Assembly (NCBI GenBank): GCA_024691265.1
Contig: JAILNT010000007.1
Span: 1 to 11,037 of the forward strand
Direction: 5' to 3'
Length of the DNA stretch: 11,037 bases
From: Treponema sp.
GTDB taxonomy: Bacteria; Spirochaetota; Spirochaetia; Treponematales; Treponemataceae
Positions within the stretch are counted from its first letter, which is position 1. The number at the start of each line of letters is the position of its first letter. The notes beneath the pieces are model-generated. The model was given only the letters and a program-made list of their open reading frames with translations, was not told the origin of the DNA and searched no databases. The position numbers and the translations under genes were made by a program. Positions 1-6,556 of the stretch are shown here, piece by piece.

Positions 1-44
1 CTAATATGTTATAGTATTATAGTGATTTTTCTATAAAAGTGTTT

Positions 45-49
45 AGGAG
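45..49 (+). promoter_or_regulatory. Ribosome binding site of the chemoreceptor gene
   Basis: AGGAG lies six bases before the ATG at 56, a normal Shine-Dalgarno position. It fixes the start of the chemoreceptor and shows that this organism does use Shine-Dalgarno sites, which contrasts with lon and the GH112 gene, where none is visible. Bases 1-44 are AT-rich; TATAGT/TATTAT-like hexamers occur around 11-20, but no matching -35 box can be placed with confidence. Confidence 0.75.
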
Positions 50-55
50 TTTATT

Positions 56-2299
56 ATGGCAAAAGGTGAGAAGATTAAGAAGCGTAAAGTACTAGTAACA
101 CCTGTTGAAAAAACAAGCGGTAAACAAGTAAATGTTAAAACTAGTAAACACAATTCTATCGCAGCAAGGTTAATAATTTCAATTACATTGCTTTCGAGTA
201 TTCTTGTCATTTCTTTAGGTTTAAGTATTTATTTTAAGGTAAAAGAATTAAATTCTGACCAATTTACACAACGCTATTCTTCATCAACTATATATATGGA
301 TCAGTGTTTATTAGCATTTTTTACAGGCTACAATGACACTCTTTCTCTTATGGCTAACGTAGGAAACAGAGATGAAGATACTATACGAAGCTTTTCTGAT
401 ATGATTTTTGCTAGTAATGACAACATAGCAACTACAGCTATTATTCATTCTGATGGTTCGATTATAAGCTCATCTGAAATATCAGATTATCAAAAACAAA
501 TTCTATATGAAGGTGCGGTTGATAATGGAGGAGATCCTTATTATACAACTCTTTATGTAAATGCAAATAATGAAGTTGTTGTAGGCGGTGCAAAATCTTT
601 TGAAAACGATAATGGAGAAACAGATGTTGCTGCAATTGAAATTAATGCAGCAGCTTTTGTTGAAATTTTCGGCGATGAAACAACAATGGGAAGTATTAAG
701 TATATAATGATTGACAGCAATGCAAATGTTGTTCTTAATCCTTATGTTCTTGATATTCAATTTAAATCTGTAAATGAAATTGGAATTGAAGCACTAAATG
801 GTTATATTCCTGGAGAATATATAACAAGAGAAGGCATTGTAGAAGGAATTCCTTCTGAAATAAGATTCAAACCATCAAGTAATGACTATATGTCATTGGA
901 CTATGCAATTATAATTCCTAAAACAGAAATTAATGCTAGTACAAATGCAGTTCAAACACTTATGGCAATTCTTCTTATCGTAAGTGTTCTTGTTTCATTT
1001 ATAATAGCATTACTTATTGCACAAGGCATTTCTAAAACTCTTACAAAAATTACTAAAATGCTTTACAACATATCCCAGGGAGATGGCGACCTTTCTGTAA
1101 GACTTCCAATTCTTTCAAAAGATGAAGTTGGAAATCTTTGTCAAAGTTTCAATATCACAATGGAAAAAATTGCAAATTCTATAAAATCCATTGTGAATCA
1201 AACAAACAACATGAAAACTATGGGCGAATCTCTTTCAAGTAATATGTCTTCTTCTGCAAGTGCAATAGAAGAAATTGATGAAAATGTCGCAAATATCAAT
1301 TATCAAGTTATAAATCAAAGTGCTGGTGTAAAACAAACTAGCCAGACAATGGTAGAGATTGCAGATAACATTGCAAAATTAAATGATAATATTGAGATAC
1401 AAAGTGCAAGCGTTGAACAATCTACAGCATCTGTTGAAGAAATGGTTGCAAATATCAATTCTGTTACAGAAATTCTTGAGAAAAATGCTATAAGTGTAAA
1501 AGAACTTTCTGACTCTGCTGCAAAAGGAAAAGAACTTGTAAAACGTTCTGTAGATATGACAATCAATATTGCAGAAGATTCTCAGGCTCTTATCGAAACT
1601 AGTGCTTTGATTAGAAATATTGCAAATCAGACAAATCTGCTTTCTATGAATGCCGCTATAGAAGCCGCCCATGCAGGAGATGCTGGTGCAGGATTCGCTG
1701 TTGTTGCAGATGAAATAAGAAAGCTTGCAGAAGATTCTAATGCCCAGGGTAAGAAAATCAATGACGTTATGAAACATTTGAGAGAAATGATTAGTGATAT
1801 GAAAGATTCAGCTTCTCAAATGCAATTACAATTTGATGTTATCTTCAATAATACACAGACTGTAAGTTCACAGGAAGGCATTATAAAAAATGCTATGGAC
1901 GAACAGAGTTCTGGTAGTAAACAAGTTATTGATGCAATACATCAAATTCATAATATCACAGTTGATGTTAAAAATAGTGCAAATCAGATGGAACAAGGTA
2001 ATAAAGAAGTTCTTGTAGAAATGGATAAACTTTCAGAAGTTACCTTACAAATAAAAACTGCAATGCATGAGATTTCTTCTGGTATTGGTGAAATGAATAA
2101 ATCAATGCAACAAATAAATATACTTACACAGGAAAACAGTGCAAGTATAAATAAAGTTAGTAAAGAAGTAAATCAGTTTAAGACAGAAGCTGAAATTGAA
2201 AAATCAGCAGAACCAGAAAAAGCAAAATCTGAAGATAATGCAGAAAAAACTGAAACTACAGATACTAACGAAGAAAGCTCTGAAGCAAAAACAAAATAG
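56..2299 (+). CDS. Methyl-accepting chemotaxis protein with Cache-type sensor domain
   Basis: This is a 747-residue inner-membrane chemoreceptor that would signal to CheA/CheW and so to the flagellar motor. A lysine-rich cytoplasmic N-terminus (about 1-36) is followed by TM1 (about 38-60), a periplasmic domain (about 61-297), TM2 (about 299-323), a HAMP domain (about 324-378) and a long helical signalling domain. The hairpin tip is clear at about 522-561, with QTNLLSMNAAIEAAHAG and GFAVVADEIRKLAEDS. The periplasmic part has Cache-like pieces (AIIHSDGSIISSS and YIMIDSNANVVLNP), so it probably binds a small ligand that cannot be named from sequence. The C-terminus (about 710-747) is an acidic Glu/Lys/Thr-rich tail ending SSEAKTK, without the NWETF-type pentapeptide that tethers CheR in some receptors. 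Its last 35 bases overlap the convergent permease gene. The family call is very secure; the ligand is unknown. Confidence 0.95.
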   Translation: MAKGEKIKKRKVLVTPVEKTSGKQVNVKTSKHNSIAARLIISITLLSSILVISLGLSIYFKVKELNSDQFTQRYSSSTIYMDQCLLAFFTGYNDTLSLMANVGNRDEDTIRSFSDMIFASNDNIATTAIIHSDGSIISSSEISDYQKQILYEGAVDNGGDPYYTTLYVNANNEVVVGGAKSFENDNGETDVAAIEINAAAFVEIFGDETTMGSIKYIMIDSNANVVLNPYVLDIQFKSVNEIGIEALNGYIPGEYITREGIVEGIPSEIRFKPSSNDYMSLDYAIIIPKTEINASTNAVQTLMAILLIVSVLVSFIIALLIAQGISKTLTKITKMLYNISQGDGDLSVRLPILSKDEVGNLCQSFNITMEKIANSIKSIVNQTNNMKTMGESLSSNMSSSASAIEEIDENVANINYQVINQSAGVKQTSQTMVEIADNIAKLNDNIEIQSASVEQSTASVEEMVANINSVTEILEKNAISVKELSDSAAKGKELVKRSVDMTINIAEDSQALIETSALIRNIANQTNLLSMNAAIEAAHAGDAGAGFAVVADEIRKLAEDSNAQGKKINDVMKHLREMISDMKDSASQMQLQFDVIFNNTQTVSSQEGIIKNAMDEQSSGSKQVIDAIHQIHNITVDVKNSANQMEQGNKEVLVEMDKLSEVTLQIKTAMHEISSGIGEMNKSMQQINILTQENSASINKVSKEVNQFKTEAEIEKSAEPEKAKSEDNAEKTETTDTNEESSEAKTK

Positions 2300-3503
2300 C
2301 TATAAACACTAAGTTTAGAGCTGTAAATACTGCCAGATATTTTAAGGAAGATGGTAAAAGATTTTCCTTTGATATCTGACATTTTTTTTGTTCTTGTAAA
2401 GCTTGAATATAAAGCTTGTATGAAATCAAACTTGCAAGAGAAGCTACAAGAGTCCCTAATCCTCCTACATTTACACCTAATAGTAAGTCTTTTGTGGACA
2501 ACACAAAAGGATATAATAATAAAGTTGCAGGAACATTGCTTATAATCTGACTCACTAAAACAGAAATCAAAAATTCATGATTCTGAACATAAAGCTCTAA
2601 AAAGCCTTTTATTTCAGGAATATTAGCTATATTCCCTGTAAATATAAAAAATGCACAAAACGTGAACAAAAGCATAAAATCAACAGATGAAATAATTGAA
2701 CAGTCAATGAGCAAAATACATGATAAAACTATTATTGCAAGTATATGCTTTGGAATCACATGAACAACAGCAAGTAAACACATGATAAAAAGAATCAAAA
2801 ATACAATGGTCTCTATTTTCCGTTTGATTTTAGCTTTATTAGCAGCTGCAGAATCAGATATATCTGTTACAATATTAGTTCGCAATGATTGAAATTTTCC
2901 ATTAACCGCAGAATCTTCTTTTCTTATGAAATCAAGACTCTTCCGTGGTACAAATAAAATAGCAGCAACAAGAAACAAGAATGATAATATGCTATATGGC
3001 AATAATATTGATATGAAAGAATATACAGGACAGTTTAATTTAGAAAACAAAAACAAATTTTGAGGGTTTCCTATTGGAGTAAGCATACTGCCTGTATTCG
3101 CAGCTATTGTCTGAAGAATTACAATATACATAACATAAAAAGGAGATGCATACTTTGTTAATAATGCAATAGCCAGAGGTACAAATGTTATAAGTGCCAC
3201 ATCATTTGTTATAAACATACTAGAGAAAAAGCATAGCATAACAAGAATAGCAGTAAGACCTTGTAGACTTCTTACTCCTTTGCACATAAAATTCGCTAAG
3301 ATTTTGAACACACCACATTTTTGTAATGCAGCAATAACACTCATAAGGCTAAACAATATAAAAAGAGTATTCCAATCTATATAAGTCTTAATCTTTTCCA
3401 ACGATATATCTGTAAAAAACGAACTAACAATAGCACAAATAAGTGCAATAAAAAAAACAGCTTCTTTTTTTATAAAAGAAAATATAAATCGTATTTTTGA
3501 CAT
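2265..3503 (-). CDS. Ion-transporter-superfamily permease (ArsB/CitMHS/SLC13-like)
   Basis: This is a 412-residue polytopic membrane protein with roughly ten to eleven hydrophobic segments split by a charged cytoplasmic loop at about 186-229. The two halves carry the paired signature regions of the superfamily: FITNDVALITF at about 97-107 and NTGSMLTPIGNPQN at about 136-149 in the first half, SNVPATLLLYP at about 322-332 and GVNVGGLGTLVASLASLI at about 343-360 in the second. Members move anions such as dicarboxylates, citrate, sulfate or arsenite, or exchange sodium and protons; the substrate cannot be decided here, and no arsR or arsC lies nearby. The ATG at 3503 has no good Shine-Dalgarno site. 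The gene sits 89 bases downstream of lon on the same strand and may share its transcript. Its stop lies inside the chemoreceptor gene (35-base overlap). Confidence 0.8.
   Translation of the reverse strand: MSKIRFIFSFIKKEAVFFIALICAIVSSFFTDISLEKIKTYIDWNTLFILFSLMSVIAALQKCGVFKILANFMCKGVRSLQGLTAILVMLCFFSSMFITNDVALITFVPLAIALLTKYASPFYVMYIVILQTIAANTGSMLTPIGNPQNLFLFSKLNCPVYSFISILLPYSILSFLFLVAAILFVPRKSLDFIRKEDSAVNGKFQSLRTNIVTDISDSAAANKAKIKRKIETIVFLILFIMCLLAVVHVIPKHILAIIVLSCILLIDCSIISSVDFMLLFTFCAFFIFTGNIANIPEIKGFLELYVQNHEFLISVLVSQIISNVPATLLLYPFVLSTKDLLLGVNVGGLGTLVASLASLISYKLYIQALQEQKKCQISKENLLPSSLKYLAVFTALNLVFIAILFLLQSFLR
2298..2322. other. Stem-loop in the convergent overlap
   Basis: AGCTATAAAC (2298-2307) pairs with GTTTAGAGCT (2313-2322) around a five-base loop, with one A-G mismatch in ten pairs. 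It begins inside the chemoreceptor stop codon. On the plus strand it is not followed by a T-run, so it is a poor intrinsic terminator there. On the minus strand it is followed by a T-rich stretch (complement of about 2286-2297), but it lies inside the last codons of the permease. It may partly stop or stabilise either transcript; the call is weak. Confidence 0.3.
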
Positions 3504-3516
3504 AATAAAACTTTAA

Positions 3517-3570
3517 CAAAAATGACGGTCATGCAATATTTGAAAAAACTTCATTATTAACATAACCGCC
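3517..3570 (-). terminator. Stem-loop with T-run between lon and the permease
   Basis: On the minus strand GGCGGTTATG (3570-3561) pairs with CATGACCGTC (3533-3524) through ten pairs including two G-U wobbles. The 27-base loop can itself fold further (AATAATGAA against TTCAAATATT). The stem is followed by ATTTTTG (3523-3517). This resembles a Rho-independent terminator after lon, though its T-run is short and the stem is interrupted. It may allow read-through into the permease, which has no clear promoter of its own in the 20 bases that remain. Confidence 0.5.
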
Positions 3571-3592
3571 ATATTAATTTTATAAACCTGAA

Positions 3593-6397
3593 TTAAAAAT
3601 CAAGCTCAACCTTTTTCTCTGGTGCTTTAGGTTGGAAAACCATTTTCATTACTTCAAGAGCAGATGATACACTCTTAAATTCTATTCCATCTTTTACATT
3701 TTCAGGAATCTCTTCAAGGTCACGAACATTTGCTTTTGGAATAATAATGGTCTTTACACCATTACGCTTTGCAGCAACAGTCTTTTCTCTAAGTCCACCT
3801 ATAGGAAGAACCATACCAGTAAGACTTAATTCACCTGTCATTGCAAGATGAGGCTTTATTACACGACCAGAAAGCAATGATAACAAAGTTGTTGCCATTG
3901 TAATACCAGCAGAAGGTCCATCTTTTGGTGTTGCTCCTTCTGGAATATGGAGATGGATAGTATTGTTCTCAAACCAGTCAGGAGTTTTTATGTTCCGCTG
4001 AAGCACAAATTCCCTAACCCAGTTGAAAGCAATATTTGCAGATTCTTTCATTACATCACCCATCTGACCTGTAAGCTGTAAGCCACCTTTTCCAGGAAAA
4101 CTAATGCTTTCTATAAGAAGAGTATCGCCACCCATACTTGTCCATGCAAGACCAATTGCAGTACCAGGAACAACAGCTTTCTTTATCTGGCTTTCATCAA
4201 AAATTGGATTTCCAAGATATTTATGTAAATCCCTTGCATCTATTGTAAACTTCTTCTTGAAGAAAGGACTATTTTCATCAAATCCATTTACTTCAGATGC
4301 CTTCTTTGACTTCTTAGACTTAGATTCTTCAAGTGTTTCCAGCTCTTCACGAACAATCTTACGGCTTATCTTATCAATACATTTCTCAAAATTACGAACA
4401 CCGGCTTCTCTTGCATATTCTTCTGCAATAGTCTTTAAAGCAGCATTAGTAAATTTCACCTGACCAGATTTAAATCCGTTCTTCTCAAGATTCTTTGGAA
4501 TAAGATACTTCTTAGCAATTTCCATTTTCTCCTGGTCAATATAACCGGAAAGTTGAATAATCTCAGCCCTGTCAAGTAAAGGTTCTGGAATTGTATCCAA
4601 AGTATTTGCAGTAAGAATAAAGAACACATCACTTACATCGAATGGCAAATCAAGATAATTATCTCTGAAAGTTACATTCTGTTCTGGGTCTAAAACCTCA
4701 AGTAAAGCACTTGAAGGATCTCCATGAACAGAAGAAGTACCCATCTTATCGATTTCATCAATCATGAAGACCGGTGAACGAGATTTTGTAATCTTCAAGC
4801 CAGAAATAATGCGACCAGGCATAGAACCAATATAAGTGCGTCTGTGACCTTTAATTTCGCTTTCATCATGCATGCCACCTACACTAAATCTATAGAAAGG
4901 CTTATGCATAGCATTTGCAATAGAACGACCGATACTTGTCTTACCAACACCAGGAGGTCCAACAAGAATCATTATAGAACCTTTATTGTCTTTCTTAAGC
5001 TTACGAACGGCAAGATATTCTATTATACGCTTTTTGACATCTTCAAGCCCATAGTGGTCAGCTTCAAGAATCTTACGGGCTTCCTTTATATCAAAGCTTT
5101 CAGTAATCTCATCATTCCATGGAAGAGAAGAAACAAGCTCAAGATAATTACGGCTTCCTATATATTCAGCAGAACTTGGATCCATCAAATTGAACTTCTC
5201 AAGCTCGCTATATACAGTCTCACGGATTTCACCCTTAAAATTGAAACTATCAATCTTTGCCTTGAATTTCTGATAATCGCTACTCTTTCCATCAGAAGCA
5301 ATACCAAGCTCTTCCTGAATACTCTTAAGCTCTTCTTTCAGGAAATATTCACGCTGATTTTTCTCAACCTTCTCATTAAGTTCAGTCTGAATCTTTTTCT
5401 GAATACGAAGCAGCTCCTGTTCCTTCTTAATATAAACAAGAACTTGTTCCATTCTCTGTCTTACATTAAGCATTTCAAGAACATGCTGCTGCTCTTTCTT
5501 TTCAATATTCAAAATAGAAGCTATGAAATCTGCAATCTTACCAGGGTGGTCAATATTAACCATGTTAAGCCGCATTTCTTCTGTAAACAAAGGATTGTTT
5601 TCACTTATTTCCTTCATTTCACTTATGAGGGCACGAGTTAAAGCTTTTACTTCAAATGTATCATCTTCTTCATCATCAAGATAATCAACGGCAACAACCA
5701 TAGGATTTGTTGCATTAAGAGCCTTTCTTATACGGAATCTCTTTATAGTTGAAATGAATACATTTATGCCACCGTCTGGAAGATTTATCTTCTTTACAAT
5801 GCGAGCTACAGTACCAAAATCATGTAAATCAGAAACAGAAGGATTATCCGTTTCATTCTTTAGAAGAACAAGTCCCACAAAACCGTCACCACTATAAGCT
5901 TCATCAATAAGCTTAGAATCCTCCTGACCATTTACCATAAGAGGTGTAAATATACCAGGGAATATAGGTCGACTCTGCAAAGGAACAATAAAGAGTTTAT
6001 TTGGTAAAGATGGCTCTACAGGAGGAAGTGCATTGCTCTTCTTTTCAGAAGTTTTATCATCAGCATCATTTCCTGTACTTATATCAACTTTTATATTTCC
6101 ATCTAAATTACTATCTTCATCCAAGATAATCGTATTATTCTTAGAAGAATCCTTAGATTTAGAAGAATCCTTAGATTTAGAAGTTTTTGCTTTTTTACTC
6201 TTAGCATCAAGCTTTGCTTTTGCATCTATATCTTTAGAATCTTTATCAGCTTTTTTAGTTTCTGCTGTTTTGGAAATCTTCTTTGAAGACTTCTTAGCAG
6301 GACGACCACTTTTCTTAGGATTAGTCGTCTTTTTCTCATCAGAAACCTGAGTCTTATCATCAAGTGTATTTTCTTCTGACTTATCTGTACTATACAT
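3593..6397 (-). CDS. lon: ATP-dependent protease Lon with an N-terminal Lys/Ser-rich extension
   Basis: This is the cytoplasmic ATP-dependent serine protease of protein quality control and regulator turnover. Counting from the ATG at 6397 (934 residues), a charged extension (about 1-134) precedes the Lon N-domain (starting LFIVPLQSRPIFPG), a coiled-coil linker, the AAA+ module with Walker A GPPGVGKT (about 480-487) and Walker B FMIDEID (about 544-550), and the protease domain. The catalytic serine is in KDGPSAG (about Ser829) and the lysine in GGLREKTVAAKR (about Lys872); the 43-residue spacing equals that of E. coli Lon (Ser679/Lys722). A lysine-rich insertion lies at about 689-716, before the protease domain. 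Classical bacterial Lon is near 780-820 residues, so the extra length is the N-terminus plus this insertion. In-frame starts exist at 6415 (ATG) and 6433 (TTG); 6397 is preferred because a good promoter ends seven bases before it. Confidence 0.95.
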   Translation of the reverse strand: MYSTDKSEENTLDDKTQVSDEKKTTNPKKSGRPAKKSSKKISKTAETKKADKDSKDIDAKAKLDAKSKKAKTSKSKDSSKSKDSSKNNTIILDEDSNLDGNIKVDISTGNDADDKTSEKKSNALPPVEPSLPNKLFIVPLQSRPIFPGIFTPLMVNGQEDSKLIDEAYSGDGFVGLVLLKNETDNPSVSDLHDFGTVARIVKKINLPDGGINVFISTIKRFRIRKALNATNPMVVAVDYLDDEEDDTFEVKALTRALISEMKEISENNPLFTEEMRLNMVNIDHPGKIADFIASILNIEKKEQQHVLEMLNVRQRMEQVLVYIKKEQELLRIQKKIQTELNEKVEKNQREYFLKEELKSIQEELGIASDGKSSDYQKFKAKIDSFNFKGEIRETVYSELEKFNLMDPSSAEYIGSRNYLELVSSLPWNDEITESFDIKEARKILEADHYGLEDVKKRIIEYLAVRKLKKDNKGSIMILVGPPGVGKTSIGRSIANAMHKPFYRFSVGGMHDESEIKGHRRTYIGSMPGRIISGLKITKSRSPVFMIDEIDKMGTSSVHGDPSSALLEVLDPEQNVTFRDNYLDLPFDVSDVFFILTANTLDTIPEPLLDRAEIIQLSGYIDQEKMEIAKKYLIPKNLEKNGFKSGQVKFTNAALKTIAEEYAREAGVRNFEKCIDKISRKIVREELETLEESKSKKSKKASEVNGFDENSPFFKKKFTIDARDLHKYLGNPIFDESQIKKAVVPGTAIGLAWTSMGGDTLLIESISFPGKGGLQLTGQMGDVMKESANIAFNWVREFVLQRNIKTPDWFENNTIHLHIPEGATPKDGPSAGITMATTLLSLLSGRVIKPHLAMTGELSLTGMVLPIGGLREKTVAAKRNGVKTIIIPKANVRDLEEIPENVKDGIEFKSVSSALEVMKMVFQPKAPEKKVELDF
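6141..6183 (-). repeat. 18-base tandem repeat inside the lon extension
   Basis: The plus-strand unit AGAAGAATCCTTAGATTT occurs at 6143-6160 and again at 6161-6178, with partial continuation on both sides, giving about 2.4 identical copies. On the coding strand it encodes two copies of the hexapeptide KSKDSS (within SKSKDSSKSKDSSK). Because the unit is a multiple of three, gain or loss of a copy would keep lon in frame, so copy number may vary between strains. Confidence 0.85.
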
Positions 6398-6404
6398 AAA
6401 TATA

Positions 6405-6433
6405 AATATACACATAGTAAATTGTAAAATCAA
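6405..6433 (-). promoter_or_regulatory. Sigma-70-like promoter of lon
   Basis: On the minus strand TTGATT (6433-6428) is followed by exactly 17 bases and then TATATT (6410-6405), a good match to a housekeeping promoter. The -10 box ends seven bases before the ATG at 6397, so transcription would start at or next to that ATG. No Shine-Dalgarno site precedes any of the three possible starts. AT-rich sequence yields chance -10 boxes easily, but the combination with a well-spaced -35 box is less likely by chance. Confidence 0.5.
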
Positions 6434-6482
6434 ATTTTACATAAATTATTTTTCAGATGATATTTATAAAATAAAATTAACC

Positions 6483-6509
6483 TTTGACGCTTAAAGTTGA
6501 TTTTTGACG
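6483..6509. promoter_or_regulatory. Direct repeat TTTGACG in the divergent lon/GH112 region
   Basis: TTTGACG occurs at 6483-6489 and 6503-6509, exactly 20 bases apart (about two helical turns), in the 159-base region between the divergent lon and GH112 starts. Each contains TTGACG, a near-perfect -35 hexamer, but no -10 box lies at the right distance on the plus strand. A regulator binding site is therefore an equally good reading. Nothing else clear is visible between 6434 and 6540. Confidence 0.3.
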
Positions 6510-6540
6510 TTTCTATGCTAAAAACAAAAACAAAGTGCTT

Positions 6541-6546
6541 TATACT
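6541..6546 (+). promoter_or_regulatory. Possible -10 box of the GH112 gene
   Basis: TATACT ends ten bases before the ATG at 6557. There is no convincing -35 hexamer 16-18 bases upstream and no Shine-Dalgarno site before the ATG. If used, this box would give a leader of only a few bases. Confidence 0.3.
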
Positions 6547-6556
6547 ATTTTTAATC

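Noticed and set aside
1379..1777. Antisense open frame within the chemoreceptor gene
   Set aside because: It is a cysteine/phenylalanine-rich translation from the complement of helical signalling codons, with no family resemblance.
4844..5641. 265-codon open frame on the plus strand, antisense to lon
   Set aside because: It lies wholly inside the well-supported Lon coding sequence, its translation matches no family and has biased composition (Ile, Leu, Phe, Asn, Thr), and it has no ribosome binding site. It is a shadow frame.
6398..6433. Upstream starts of Lon at 6433 (TTG) and 6415 (ATG)
   Set aside because: They would add a hydrophobic leader (MILQFTMCIFIF) foreign to Lon, lack ribosome binding sites, and overlap the best promoter.
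6497..6556. Upstream TTG start of the GH112 protein
   Set aside because: The added residues (MIFDVSMLKTKTKCFILFLI) could be mistaken for a signal peptide, but GH112 phosphorylases are cytoplasmic and start close to the ATG at 6557; the segment is better explained as promoter DNA.
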